Positions 9,422 to 18,148 of a DNA stretch of 64,000 bases are shown here, piece by piece. Both the position numbers and the translations under genes were made by a program. Numbering within the stretch: the first letter of the stretch is position 1; every line of letters starts with the position of its first letter. The stretch comes from UBA4093 sp036676455 (GTDB lineage Bacteria > Cyanobacteriota > Sericytochromatia > S15B-MN24 > UBA4093), in assembly GCA_036676455.1 (NCBI GenBank), contig JAKFCW010000116.1, positions 1 through 64,000 of the forward strand, given 5' to 3'. The notes below the pieces were generated by a model, which saw only the letters and a program-made list of their open reading frames with translations, did not search any database and had not been told where the DNA came from.

Positions 9422-9447
9422 GCGCCCTCGGCATGAGCCGGGGGCGC
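9422..9447. terminator. hairpin between convergent genes
   Basis: GCGCCCTCGGC (9422-9432) pairs with GCCGGGGGCGC (9437-9447) across an ATGA loop, with one mismatch. It lies between the DUF1385 gene and the convergent DUF2231 gene. The T-run after it is weak, so its terminator role is inferred from position. Confidence 0.45.
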
Positions 9448-9461
9448 CGTGCCGTTTGGGG

Positions 9462-9935
9462 CTAGTGCTCTTCTTCGGGCGGCAGCTGCCGCATGACCGG
9501 CTCGACCCCGGCCCCGTAGTCGTAAACCAGCAGCCCCCCGTAGTAGCCCGTCACACCGACCAGGATGGCCAGCCCCAAGCTCAGGACCAGCATCAGCGCC
9601 TTGGTCCCCTGACCCAGCATGCGGCGCCACACGAAGAAGAGCCGCAGGGCCAACACCGCGAGCCCCGCCCAGAGCAGGATCTGCCCCAGCGACTCGTGGC
9701 GCTCCAGGACGTCATGGATACCAGGGATGCGCTCGACCGCTTCTTCGGCCTGGTTGCCGGTCAGGACCGCCGCGATCACGCCGAGAACGCCCAGCGTCTG
9801 GATGCCGAGCGCGGCTTCCGTGAAAGCCGGACGCCTCCAGAGCCAGCCCACCGCGTCGAATAGCAGCGCCGCGATCAGAAGGGCGATGGGAAAGTGGACG
9901 ATGAGCGGGTGTAACGAACCGAGGTCCTGAACCAT
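9462..9935 (-). CDS. DUF2231 membrane protein
   Basis: A 157-residue, four-helix membrane protein with LHPLIVHFPIALL near the N-terminus, the hallmark of DUF2231, a family of uncharacterised proteins often near respiratory genes. Histidines in HPLIVHF and in the second half could bind heme or metal, but that is inference. ATG 9935 was chosen because AGGAGG lies 5-6 bases upstream. It is the last gene of the cbb3 cluster, about 60 bases after ccoS. Confidence 0.7.
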   Translation of the reverse strand: MVQDLGSLHPLIVHFPIALLIAALLFDAVGWLWRRPAFTEAALGIQTLGVLGVIAAVLTGNQAEEAVERIPGIHDVLERHESLGQILLWAGLAVLALRLFFVWRRMLGQGTKALMLVLSLGLAILVGVTGYYGGLLVYDYGAGVEPVMRQLPPEEEH

Positions 9936-9995
9936 GGCGGCCTCCTTTCGCACAGCCTCATGCTACGCGAAGGAGAAGAATTTTTCTTGTCGCTG

Positions 9996-10145
9996 TCAGG
10001 GATTTGGTTCGTCGTCGTAGAGGATCCGGTACTTGGCCCCTTCCATGTCCTCGAACTGACCGGTCTTGGTCGCCCAGATGAAGAAGCCGAGCATGACCAG
10101 GGCCAGGACGGCGCACCCGGGAATCATGATGAGCAGAATATCCAC
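9996..10145 (-). CDS. ccoS: cbb3 oxidase assembly protein CcoS
   Basis: A 49-residue protein with one N-terminal membrane helix (MIPGCAVLALVMLGFFIWA) followed by the diagnostic CcoS segment TGQFEDMEG, then a short acidic tail. CcoS is needed for cofactor (heme/copper) insertion into the cbb3 catalytic subunit. It starts with GTG; AGGAGG is 6 bases upstream and lies inside the end of ccoI. The gene is too short to be picked up by ordinary length cut-offs. Confidence 0.9.
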   Translation of the reverse strand: MDILLIMIPGCAVLALVMLGFFIWATKTGQFEDMEGAKYRILYDDEPNP

Positions 10146-10146
10146 C

Positions 10147-12570
10147 TCAAGCCTCCTTTCGGGTGAGACGCAAGGAATTGCCGATCACCGCCAGCGAGCT
10201 CAGCGGCATGGCGATGGCGGCGAACAAAGGGGTGACGAGGCCCGCGACCGCCAGGGGAATGGTCAGGGCGTTGTAAACGGCCGAGAGAATCAGGTTCTGC
10301 CGGATGATCCGCTGGGCGTCCTTGGCGAGGCTCAACGCGCAAAGGAGCAGGCCGAGACGATCGCCCAGCAGGATCACCTTCGCCGAGGTGATGGAGAGAT
10401 CCGTGCCCTCCCCCATCGCGATGCCCACGTCCGCCTGAGCCAGCGCCGGAGCGTCGTTCACGCCGTCTCCGACCATCACCACCACGCGCTCGCTTGATTG
10501 CAGCTCGCGAATCACGCGCTGCTTCTCATCCGGCATCACCTCGCTCAGGATCCGGTCGACCCCCAGGGCCTTGCCGGCAAGCTCGGCGGCCTGCCGGTGA
10601 TCCCCGGAAAGCAAGGTGACGTGCACCCCCTGGGCCTGGAGGGCCTTGACCGTCTCGGCGGCATCCGAGCGCAGCTCGTCGCGCATGCCAAGTAAGCCGA
10701 TCACCCCCCCGTCGAGCGCCACGAAGGAGACCGTCAGGCCCCGCTCCTTGAGCACGTCCGCCGAGGTCCGGACCCCTTCCGGCAACGCGATGCCCTGGGA
10801 TTCCAGCAGCGCCTGGGAGCCGATCGCCGCCTTGCCCGCGGCCACGCGCCCAAGCACGCCGCGGCCCGAGACGACCTGAAACTCCGCGACTTCCGGCAGC
10901 GCGAGGCCGCGCTCGCGGCCCAGCGTCTTGATGGCCCGGGCGATGGGGTGCTCGAAGCCCTCTTCCAGGGCCGCGGCAAGGGCCAGCAAATCGGACTCCG
11001 CGTGGTCGAACGGAACGACGGCCGCCACCTCCATGTGACCGGTGGTGACGGTGCCCGTCTTGTCGAGCACCACGTGGGTGACGCCCGGCAGGGCTTCGAG
11101 GGCGGCGCCGTCGGCAAAGAGGATGCCCCGGTCGACCCCCTTGGTCGCGGCCAGCACGTTGGCCGCCGGGATCGCGAGACCCAGGGCGCAGGGACAGGTG
11201 ATGACGAGGACCGCGACCGCGATCATCACGGCATGCGAGGGCGAGGCGGCGACGCTCCAGCCCAGGAAGGCCAGCGCGGCCACGACGACGACGCTGAGGC
11301 CGAAGACGTTGGTAATCTGGTCGATACGGCGCGCTCCGGGCGAGCGGTGGGAATCGGCCTGCTCGATGAGGCGGACGATCTGGTTGAGCTGGGTCTCCTG
11401 ACCGACGCCGGTGGCCTTGACCACCAGCGCGCCGTCGACGGCCACCGAGGAGCCGAGCACGCGATCTCCGGGCTGCTTGAGGACCGGGCGGGACTCTCCG
11501 GAGAGCATGGCCTCGTTGACGCCGGCAGAGCCCTCGACGATCACGCCGTCGACGGGAATAGCCTCCCCGGCCTTCACCGCGACGAGGTCGCCGACGCGCA
11601 CGGCCTGCAGGGGCACGCGCTGGGGGATGCCTTCCTGGATCACGGTGGCGGCCTTGGCCTCGAGCTTCAAGAGGCGCTCCGTCGCCGAGAAGACCTTGCG
11701 GCGCACGGCTCCCTCGACGAAGCGCCCCGCGAGGATCAGGAAGAGGAACATCGTGAGGGACTCGAAGTAGATGGGCCCGCCCGAGACGGCGCCCCAGACG
11801 CTGGCGGCGTAGGTGCCGAGCGCTCCGAGGGCGATGGTCCCGTCCATGTTGATGACCTTCTGCCGCAGGCCGCTCCAGGCGCCCTTGAGGATCGGCATGA
11901 TCGCGTAAAGCGAGGACGGGGTGGCGATCAAGAAGGCCAGCCAGATCAGCAGCCGCTCGAAGCCCTCGTCCCCGGTGAAGTCCGAGAAGTAGAGGGGCTC
12001 GGCGAGGTACATGGTGCCGAGCGTACCGAGGCCGACCACGCCCATGCGCAAGAGCATGTCGCGGTTGCGCGCCTTCAGGGGCGCGTCCAGCTTGGAGGCA
12101 TCGTAGGGGTAGGGGCGATAACCGAGCTGCGTGATGGCACGCGCCAGGGCGCTGAGCTGGACCTTGGCGGGATCCCAGCGGAGGTGGGCGCGCTGGGTGC
12201 CGAGGCTGACCTGGACGTCCTCGATGCCCGGCTGCTGCGCGAGGCCCTTCTCGATCAGCCAGATGCAGGCCGCGCAGTGGATACCGTCGATCATCAGGCT
12301 CACCTGGCAGGACTCGCCGTCCATCTGGACGTACTGGCGCTGGAAGTCCTCGTGATCGAAGGGAAACTCGAGGGCCTCGGGGGCGGCACGGCCGGAGGTC
12401 GAGTCGCCGCGCTTGGCGTAGTAGGAGTCGAGGCCGTGGGAGTGGATGATCTCGCAGACCGTCCGGCACCCGCTGCAGCAGAAGTCGCGCTCCTGGCCAT
12501 CAATCGTCCCGACGAGGGGATTCCTGGTCTCCAGGCCGCAGTGGAAGCAGCGGGTGTCGGTCACGTTCAT
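10147..12570 (-). CDS. ccoI: copper-translocating P-type ATPase CcoI (FixI)
   Basis: P1B-type ATPase that supplies copper for the binuclear centre of cbb3 oxidase. Order of parts: Cys-rich N-terminal metal-binding motif (CFHCG...CCSGC, residues 8-36), an HMA domain with IHCAACIW (about residue 95), membrane helices, actuator motif SGES, the metal-pathway motif CPCALGL, phosphorylation site DKTGT, an HP motif (FEHPIARA) and GDGVNDAP. 807 residues, normal for the FixI/CcoI subgroup. Lies between ccoH and ccoS in the usual order. Confidence 0.95.
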   Translation of the reverse strand: MNVTDTRCFHCGLETRNPLVGTIDGQERDFCCSGCRTVCEIIHSHGLDSYYAKRGDSTSGRAAPEALEFPFDHEDFQRQYVQMDGESCQVSLMIDGIHCAACIWLIEKGLAQQPGIEDVQVSLGTQRAHLRWDPAKVQLSALARAITQLGYRPYPYDASKLDAPLKARNRDMLLRMGVVGLGTLGTMYLAEPLYFSDFTGDEGFERLLIWLAFLIATPSSLYAIMPILKGAWSGLRQKVINMDGTIALGALGTYAASVWGAVSGGPIYFESLTMFLFLILAGRFVEGAVRRKVFSATERLLKLEAKAATVIQEGIPQRVPLQAVRVGDLVAVKAGEAIPVDGVIVEGSAGVNEAMLSGESRPVLKQPGDRVLGSSVAVDGALVVKATGVGQETQLNQIVRLIEQADSHRSPGARRIDQITNVFGLSVVVVAALAFLGWSVAASPSHAVMIAVAVLVITCPCALGLAIPAANVLAATKGVDRGILFADGAALEALPGVTHVVLDKTGTVTTGHMEVAAVVPFDHAESDLLALAAALEEGFEHPIARAIKTLGRERGLALPEVAEFQVVSGRGVLGRVAAGKAAIGSQALLESQGIALPEGVRTSADVLKERGLTVSFVALDGGVIGLLGMRDELRSDAAETVKALQAQGVHVTLLSGDHRQAAELAGKALGVDRILSEVMPDEKQRVIRELQSSERVVVMVGDGVNDAPALAQADVGIAMGEGTDLSITSAKVILLGDRLGLLLCALSLAKDAQRIIRQNLILSAVYNALTIPLAVAGLVTPLFAAIAMPLSSLAVIGNSLRLTRKEA

Positions 12571-12571
12571 G

Positions 12572-13093
12572 TCAGCCGCTTACCGTGAAGCGCGACTCGA
12601 AGATCGCCTGATCCAGCTTCTCCTGGCCCTGGGCATCGCGCACCCGGGCCTCGAGGTCCCAGTTGCCCTGCTTGGGCAGCGAGACGGTCGCGCGGTAAGT
12701 GCCCGGCGCGACTTCCTCGAAGGTGAGGTTCTGATCGTAGCCCATCTCGGCGGGCCGGCGAAGCCGGGCGGCGATCTGCTTACCGGTCAGGGGCTCGCCG
12801 GTCGCGTCGGTCAGTTTCAGCTCGATGGGGCCGGACCCCGTCTTCTCGGGGTGCAGGACGTCGAACTTCCAGCCCAGCTCGGCCTGGCGCTTCTTGACCT
12901 GGATCACGTCGTCGTAGTGGAGGCCCTTCTGGTAGTAGTCCTCGTGAACGAGGCCGTCCTTGCCGGAGAAGCCGAGGTAGATGAAGTAGCCGTCGACGGC
13001 GAAGATCACGGCGAAGAAGGAGATCAGGGCGATGACGGCCTTCTTGCCGTCGCTCATCTTGCCCTTGCCTCCGGTGGATTGATTTTCGCTCAT
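12572..13093 (-). CDS. ccoH: FixH/CcoH-family protein
   Basis: A 173-residue protein with one membrane helix (about residues 20-40) and a periplasmic domain containing VHEDYYQKGLHYDD, the recognisable FixH signature, then a beta-rich region. CcoH/FixH stabilises the assembling cbb3 complex. ATG 13093 was chosen because AAGGAG precedes it and because it overlaps the ccoG stop; upstream in-frame sequence belongs to another frame of ccoG. Confidence 0.85.
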   Translation of the reverse strand: MSENQSTGGKGKMSDGKKAVIALISFFAVIFAVDGYFIYLGFSGKDGLVHEDYYQKGLHYDDVIQVKKRQAELGWKFDVLHPEKTGSGPIELKLTDATGEPLTGKQIAARLRRPAEMGYDQNLTFEEVAPGTYRATVSLPKQGNWDLEARVRDAQGQEKLDQAIFESRFTVSG

Positions 13094-14520
13094 AGCGAGT
13101 CGTGCTCCTTGCTTTCGCGAGACAGCTGGACCGGGGCCATGAAGGTCGTGTCCACCTGGCTGCGGACCTTGCCCGAGTCCGGGTCCTTCAGCTGAATGTG
13201 AATCTGGTTCACACCGGGATGCAGCTCCTCGGCGGAGACGATCACGGAGAGGCTGAGGGTCTCGACGGCGCCGGGGGGCAGCGTCACCGGGTTGGATCCG
13301 GTGAGGATCTCGGAGTCCTCGACGCCCGTGATCTCCAAGTTTACCACCTGTGCCGTGGTGCTCTTGTTGATGGCGCGCAGGGTGTAGAGGTTCGCGATGC
13401 GGCCGTCGGGCATCTCGCGGTAGAGGGCGGTGCGGTTGCGGATCACCTCGGCGGTGACCATGGGCCGGGTGAGCAGCGTGGTGAGGATGCCGCCGACGGC
13501 GAGGGCGACCACGGCACCGTAGACGAGGACGCGAGGCCGGATGACCTGGGTCGCCTTGCCGGCGAAGGAGTTGAGCGAGCCGTAGCGGATGAGGCCCGTG
13601 GGGCGCTTGACCTTGGTCATGACGTCGTCGCAGGCGTCGATACAGCGGGCGCAGGCGATGCACTCCATCTGGAGGCCGTTGCGGATGTCGATGCCGGCGG
13701 GACAGACCTGGACGCACATGCCGCAGTCCACGCAGTCCTTGGCTTCGCTGGCTTGGCCGGCGCGGAACTTGCCGCGGGGCTCGCCGCGCTGCACGTCGTA
13801 GGCGACGATCAGCGAGTTGGGGTCGATCATGATGCTCTGGAAGCGGCCGTAGGGGCACGCGACCTGGCAGATCTTCTCGCGGAAGTGGCCGGCGAAGCCG
13901 TAGACCAGCAGAGCGACGAAGCCCCAGCCGATCAGGACTCCGGGCTGGGGGGCCAGGGCGGCGAGGCTGGCGAGGATCTCGTGGCTGCCGGCGAAGTAGG
14001 AGATGAAGGTGAAGCCGAGGATCAGGGCGACGAGGACGTAGAGGGCGTGGGTGAGGCCGATCTTGGCGATCTTCTCGGCGTTCCAGGGGGCCTTGGCGAG
14101 CTTCATGCGGGCCATGCGGTCGCCTTGCACCCGGCGCTCGATCTCCATGAAGATCGCGGTCATCGTGGTGTGCGGGCAGCCGACGGAGCAGAAGAGGCGA
14201 CCGACCATGGAGGTGGCGAGGAAGAGGGTGAGGGCGAAGGTGATCAGCAGCAGGGTGAGGAGGTAGAACTCCTGGGGCCAGATGGTGACGCCCCAGATGT
14301 GGAACTGGCGGTGACCGATGTCGAAGAGGACGGCCTGGCGATCGCCCCAGCGCAGCCAGGGAATGCCGAGGAACAGGAGCATCTGGAAGGCGAAGGCGAC
14401 CGTGCGCCACTGCTGGGTCTTGCCCCAGGTGTGCTTGACGACGATCGAGCCGATTTTATCGAAGGAGGGCAGGATGCCTAACCTGGCATCCGCAGAGTTA
14501 GGGGTGTTTTGCGGGGTCAT
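13090..14520 (-). CDS. ccoG: cbb3 maturation ferredoxin-like protein CcoG (RdxA/FixG)
   Basis: Membrane iron-sulfur protein, proposed to act as a cupric reductase during cbb3 assembly. 476 residues with membrane helices near the N-terminus, a CSVGCPH motif between helices, then a two-cluster ferredoxin domain (CVDCGMCVQVCP and CIACARCIDAC), and a C-terminal Ig-like domain of the FixG type. ATG 14520 is preceded by GGAGG at 6 bases; the longer upstream reading has no site. Its start overlaps the end of the preceding gene by 23 bases. Confidence 0.92.
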   Translation of the reverse strand: MTPQNTPNSADARLGILPSFDKIGSIVVKHTWGKTQQWRTVAFAFQMLLFLGIPWLRWGDRQAVLFDIGHRQFHIWGVTIWPQEFYLLTLLLITFALTLFLATSMVGRLFCSVGCPHTTMTAIFMEIERRVQGDRMARMKLAKAPWNAEKIAKIGLTHALYVLVALILGFTFISYFAGSHEILASLAALAPQPGVLIGWGFVALLVYGFAGHFREKICQVACPYGRFQSIMIDPNSLIVAYDVQRGEPRGKFRAGQASEAKDCVDCGMCVQVCPAGIDIRNGLQMECIACARCIDACDDVMTKVKRPTGLIRYGSLNSFAGKATQVIRPRVLVYGAVVALAVGGILTTLLTRPMVTAEVIRNRTALYREMPDGRIANLYTLRAINKSTTAQVVNLEITGVEDSEILTGSNPVTLPPGAVETLSLSVIVSAEELHPGVNQIHIQLKDPDSGKVRSQVDTTFMAPVQLSRESKEHDSL

Positions 14521-15208
14521 GGTGCACCTCCGAAGGATGACAGAACGCGGGGTCCTGTTGGGCATTGGCTGCGACAGCCACGGCCATGCCGCGATCGACG
14601 ATGGTGTGAACCCCGAGGACGAGGATGGCGATGGCGGCAAGTTTGGCGGCGTGGCCGCGCAGGCGGCCCCAGGCGAGCTGGGACGCGAGCCCGAAGGCCA
14701 CGAGAGGAATCAGGTTGCCAAGCCAGAAGAGGGTCATGACGAGGGCGCCCTTGACGGGCGATCCGGTCGCGGCCGCGTAGGCCACGACGGCATAGAGCAT
14801 GCCGCAGGGCATGAGCCCGAGGGCGAGGCCGACCGGGAAGGAGGCCCAGGGCCTCGGATTGGCGAGGAGCTTGGCGAATGGAAGCGAGGGCGGTCTTAGG
14901 CCGAGCTTGGGAAGGATGTCGAGCTGTTCGAGGGCGAGGCCGATCATGACGAGGCCGGCGAGGATGCCGGCGATCGCCGAAAGGAGGGCCCAGGAGCCCT
15001 CCATCCGGACGAACGATCCGATGACCCCCGCCAGGGCGCCCAGTCCGGCGTAGCCGGTCAACCTTCCGGCATGGAAGGTGGCCTGGCGCCCCAGGGATCC
15101 CGAGAGGCCTCCGGCGCGGGCGCAGGAGGCAACCAGGGGGCCGCACATCCCGACGCAATGGGCGCTTCCGAGGAAGCCGGTTGCGAAGATGACGGCCAGG
15201 TCGATCAT
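14498..15208 (-). CDS. DsbD/TauE-like membrane protein of the cbb3 operon
   Basis: A 236-residue integral membrane protein with six or so helices. It has two Cys pairs placed as in the DsbD_2/SafE family: SAHCVGMCGPL in the first helix and GLMPCGMLY in the fourth. Members next to ccoG/ccoI genes are thought to take part in copper handling or thiol transfer for oxidase assembly; the substrate here is inferred. ATG 15208 overlaps the ccoP stop (TAATG), showing coupled translation. Confidence 0.75.
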   Translation of the reverse strand: MIDLAVIFATGFLGSAHCVGMCGPLVASCARAGGLSGSLGRQATFHAGRLTGYAGLGALAGVIGSFVRMEGSWALLSAIAGILAGLVMIGLALEQLDILPKLGLRPPSLPFAKLLANPRPWASFPVGLALGLMPCGMLYAVVAYAAATGSPVKGALVMTLFWLGNLIPLVAFGLASQLAWGRLRGHAAKLAAIAILVLGVHTIVDRGMAVAVAANAQQDPAFCHPSEVHHDPAKHP

Positions 15209-15726
15209 TAGAGGCCTCCTCCGAGGCTGTGGACGAACGCCGACACCTTGGTGATGTTGGCGGATCCGAGCTGGGACTCCCAGGCGGGCATGCCCTTGGG
15301 GGCGCCCTTGGTGACCGTGTGCACGATCTCCTCGGCCTTGCCGCCGTAGAGCCACTCGGAGTCGGTCAGGTTGGGACCGATCGCGCCCTTGGCCTCGGGG
15401 CCATGGCAGGCCGCGCAGTTGGTCGCGAAGATCTGCTGACCTTCGGAGATGATGGCGGGGTCCTTGAGCGCCGTCGCCAGGTCGATCGCCGGAGGCGCGG
15501 CCTGGGCGTAGCGCGCTTCGGCCTCGGCGACCTCGGCCGCGTAGCGCTTGTGCTGGTCCCAGCCGAGCATCCCGGGCCCGAAGCCGGGCATCAGGATGAG
15601 GTAGCCGATACCCCAGACGATGGTGCCTGCGAAGAGCAGGTTGAACCACGTCGGAGGCGGGTTATCGAGCTCTTCGATGCCATCGAAGACGTGCTTGACG
15701 TGGTTGTTTTCGGAATTATCAGACAT
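15208..15726 (-). CDS. ccoP: cbb3 oxidase subunit III (CcoP), mono-heme form
   Basis: Electron-accepting subunit of cbb3 oxidase. An N-terminal CcoP segment (DGIEELDNPPPTWF, then one membrane helix with GYLILMPGF) is followed by only one cytochrome c domain (CAACH near residue 107). Canonical CcoP has about 300 residues and two CXXCH motifs; this one has 172 residues and one. The C-terminal axial Met lies in GMPAWE. Reading frame and stop are clean, so it is a compact version rather than a truncation artefact. Confidence 0.9.
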   Translation of the reverse strand: MSDNSENNHVKHVFDGIEELDNPPPTWFNLLFAGTIVWGIGYLILMPGFGPGMLGWDQHKRYAAEVAEAEARYAQAAPPAIDLATALKDPAIISEGQQIFATNCAACHGPEAKGAIGPNLTDSEWLYGGKAEEIVHTVTKGAPKGMPAWESQLGSANITKVSAFVHSLGGGL

Positions 15727-15738
15727 GAGGCGTCTCCC

Positions 15739-15885
15739 TTAATCTTCCATGAAGGGGATCTGGCTGTAGCGATCGAACTCCGATTTCTTCCCCGAGAAGG
15801 CCCAGAAGCAGGCCCAGCCGAAGACGCCGACGAAGAGCAACAGAGCGAAGATCTTGGTGGAGGCGACGAAGGAATCGAAGTCCAT
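15739..15885 (-). CDS. ccoQ: cbb3 oxidase small subunit CcoQ
   Basis: A 48-residue protein with one membrane helix (KIFALLLFVGVFGWACFWAF) followed by SGKKSEFDRYSQIPF, matching the CcoQ pattern of a helix plus a short polar tail ending near a Pro. CcoQ stabilises the interaction of CcoP with the core. It lies between ccoO and ccoP as in other cbb3 operons, 3 bases after the ccoO stop, with a clear ribosome site within the ccoO end. Confidence 0.85.
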   Translation of the reverse strand: MDFDSFVASTKIFALLLFVGVFGWACFWAFSGKKSEFDRYSQIPFMED

Positions 15886-15888
15886 GGC

Positions 15889-16491
15889 TTACTCCTTCAC
15901 CGCCGTGCCCAGGCCTTGCAGGTAGGCGATCAGCGCGTCGAGTTCGGTCTTGTTCTCGAGCTGCGCGGGGGCGCCGGCGATCTGCTCATCCGTGTAGGGA
16001 ACGCCGAGGGTCTTGAGGGCGCGCATCTGCGCCGGGATGTCCGAGGCGTTGAGCTGGCGCTTCTCGAGCCAGGGGTACTTGGGCATGACCGATTCCGGCA
16101 CCATGCTCTGCGGATCGCGCATGTGCTGGACGTGCCAGGAGTCGGGGTACTTGCCGCCGACGCGGGCCAGGTCCGGGCCGGTACGCTTGGAGCCCCAGAG
16201 GTGGGGGAAGTCGTACATCGACTCGGCCGCCTTGGAGTAGTCACCGTAGCGCTCGGTCTCGGCGCGGAAGGGGCGCAGCTGCTGGGTGTGGCAGGAGACG
16301 CAGCCCTCACGCATGTAGATGTCCTTGCCCGCGAGCCGCAGGGGCTCGTAGGGCTTGACGCCTTCCATCGGAGGAACGGTGTCCTTGAGGAAGTACAGCG
16401 GAACGATCTCGACGAGGCCGCCGATGCAGCACACGCCCGTGATGAAGATCCCGAGCAGGAAGCTGTTCTTTTCGAGTTGTTCGTGTTTCAT
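15889..16491 (-). CDS. ccoO: cbb3 oxidase subunit II (CcoO)
   Basis: Membrane-anchored mono-heme cytochrome c subunit. One N-terminal helix (about residues 12-35), then REGCVSCHTQQLRPFRAE with the CXXCH heme site and the conserved CcoO flank, and WGSKRTGPDLARVGGKYPDSWH further on. The axial Met lies in VMPKYPWL. 200 residues, typical. AGGAAGG precedes the start by 6 bases. Confidence 0.96.
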   Translation of the reverse strand: MKHEQLEKNSFLLGIFITGVCCIGGLVEIVPLYFLKDTVPPMEGVKPYEPLRLAGKDIYMREGCVSCHTQQLRPFRAETERYGDYSKAAESMYDFPHLWGSKRTGPDLARVGGKYPDSWHVQHMRDPQSMVPESVMPKYPWLEKRQLNASDIPAQMRALKTLGVPYTDEQIAGAPAQLENKTELDALIAYLQGLGTAVKE

Positions 16492-16506
16492 GACAGACCT
16501 TCCTAA

Positions 16507-17949
16507 CTACACCGCGAGCTTGGGCTCGAGGCTGGGCTGTGCGCTCGGCTTCTTGGCGGTCTTGTAGACGTTGTAGGCCATGATGAACATGCCGACGACG
16601 ATCAGAATGCCGCCCGTCATGCGGATGGTGTAGTAGGGCATCATGGCAGCCACCGACTCCGCGAAGGTGTAGGTGAGCGAACCGTCAGCGTTGACCGCGC
16701 GCCACATCAGGCCCTGGGTGATGCCGGAGACCCACATCGAGGCGACGTACAGGACGAGGCCCAGGGTGTGCAGCCAGAAGTGCGTGTTGATGAGCTTGGT
16801 GCTGTAGATCCCGTCCTTCTTGAAGAGGCGCGGGAAGAGATAGTACAGCGAGCCGATCGAGATCATGGCGACCCAGCCGAGCGCGCCCGAGTGCACGTGC
16901 CCGATGACCCAGTCGGTATAGTGAGAGAGCTGGTGGACCGAGCGGATCGACATCATCGGGCCTTCGAAGGTCGACATGCCGTAGAAGGAGACCGCCAGGA
17001 TCATGAACTTGATGATGGGATCGGTGCGTAGCTTGTGCCACGCGCCCTTCAGGGTCATCAGACCGTTGACCATGCCGCCCCAGGAGGGCACCCAGAGCAC
17101 GATCGAGAAGACCATGCCGAGCGTCTGCGTCCAGTCGGGCAGCGAGGTGAAGAGCAGGTGGTGAGGACCGGCCCAGACGTAGATGAAGATCAGGCCCCAG
17201 AAGTGGATGACCGACAGCCGGTACGAGTAGACCGGACGATTCGCCTGCTTGGGGAGGAAGTAGTACATCAGGGCCAGGAAGCCGGTGGTCAGGAAGAAGC
17301 CGACCGCGTTGTGGCCGTACCACCACTGCACCATCGCGTCCTGGACGCCCGAGTAGATCGGGATGGACTTGGTCCAGGAGTAAGGAAGCTCGAGGCTCCG
17401 GAAGACGTGCAGGAACGTCACCATGATGATCAGCGACGCCGTGAACCAGTTGGCGACGTAGATGTGCGAGACCTTGCGGATCGCGAGCGTCCCGAAGAAG
17501 TTGATGCCGTAGGCGACCCAGACCAGCGCGAGGAGGATGTCCAGGGGCCAGAACAGTTCGGCGTACTCGTGGGTCGTGGTGAGCCCCATGGGCAGCGTGA
17601 TGACCGCGCCGACGATGACTGCCTGCCAACCCCAGAAGGTGAACTTGGAAAGCATGTCGTTCCAGAGGCGGGTCTGGCACGTGCGTTGCACGATGTAGTA
17701 GCCGGCGGCGAACAGAACGTTCCCGCCGAAGGCGAAGACGACCGCGTTGGTGTGCAGCGGCCGGAGGCGCCCGAACGAGAGTTCGGGAATTCCGAAATTC
17801 AGTACAGGAAAGGCGAGCTGGGCGGCAATCCACACGCCCATGAACATGCCGATAACCCCGAAGACGAGCGCGGCGATCGCGAATTTCTTGACGATCTCCT
17901 CGTCGTAGTCCGGGGCTGCCAGCGTCGTCGCTTGGGTTTCGACTTGCAT
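16507..17949 (-). CDS. ccoN: cbb3 cytochrome c oxidase catalytic subunit I (CcoN)
   Basis: Heme-copper oxidase that reduces oxygen at high affinity and pumps protons. 480 residues with about 12 helices. Low-spin heme and binuclear-centre ligands are visible: HTNAVVFAFGGNVL, WWYGHNAVGFFLT (with the Tyr that forms the cross-link in GHNAVGF...Y), GPHHLLFTSLPDW (two His) and GHVHSGALGW. ATG 17949 has GGAGG 4 bases before it and matches the family start. First gene of the ccoNOQP-GHIS operon. Confidence 0.97.
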   Translation of the reverse strand: MQVETQATTLAAPDYDEEIVKKFAIAALVFGVIGMFMGVWIAAQLAFPVLNFGIPELSFGRLRPLHTNAVVFAFGGNVLFAAGYYIVQRTCQTRLWNDMLSKFTFWGWQAVIVGAVITLPMGLTTTHEYAELFWPLDILLALVWVAYGINFFGTLAIRKVSHIYVANWFTASLIIMVTFLHVFRSLELPYSWTKSIPIYSGVQDAMVQWWYGHNAVGFFLTTGFLALMYYFLPKQANRPVYSYRLSVIHFWGLIFIYVWAGPHHLLFTSLPDWTQTLGMVFSIVLWVPSWGGMVNGLMTLKGAWHKLRTDPIIKFMILAVSFYGMSTFEGPMMSIRSVHQLSHYTDWVIGHVHSGALGWVAMISIGSLYYLFPRLFKKDGIYSTKLINTHFWLHTLGLVLYVASMWVSGITQGLMWRAVNADGSLTYTFAESVAAMMPYYTIRMTGGILIVVGMFIMAYNVYKTAKKPSAQPSLEPKLAV

Positions 17950-18059
17950 ACATCCTCCGAATGAGACGGTGTATCCTTCGGGTTCTGGGGCCAACTTTCG
18001 GCCGGGACCGCCCATCGCGACAGCGACTCACCCAGCCAAGGAACGCCCGAAAGATACGC

Positions 18060-18101
18060 TATGAGCTACCTCAGGTTAACCCATCGTTGAAAACTGATAA
18101 T
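18060..18101 (+). promoter_or_regulatory. Crp/Fnr-type operator and -10 of nirD1-nirL1
   Basis: TATGAG-CTAC-CTCA (18060-18073) followed after 22 bases by GATAAT (18096-18101), 5 of 6 to the -10 consensus. The operator centre sits near -40.5. It may also act on the divergent ccoN gene, but no matching -10 is visible on the minus strand. Confidence 0.65.
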
Positions 18102-18148
18102 CAGGGGAAACTACGTAGAGCCTGTAAAGGCTTGTAAACACGTGAAAA

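Noticed and set aside
12572..14410. Fusion of FixH to a long upstream domain
   Set aside because: The upstream in-frame part is an alternative frame of ccoG; FixH has its own ATG at 13093 with a ribosome site.
13102..14481. Long open frame (459 codons) antisense to ccoG and fixH
   Set aside because: It mirrors the codon structure of the real genes on the other strand, is low-complexity (Gly/Asp/Glu/Ala-rich), and has no ribosome site; a GC-rich artefact. The same applies to long antisense frames at 10948-12588, 17035-17964, 19759-21342 and 59284-60954.
17970..18060. Cobalamin, Moco, FMN, TPP or cyclic di-GMP riboswitch
   Set aside because: The block is structured, but none of the conserved core sequences of these classes that I know (for example the B12 box or the TPP CUGAGA) are present. 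Its position before, not after, the plus-strand promoter also argues against a leader riboswitch for nirD1.
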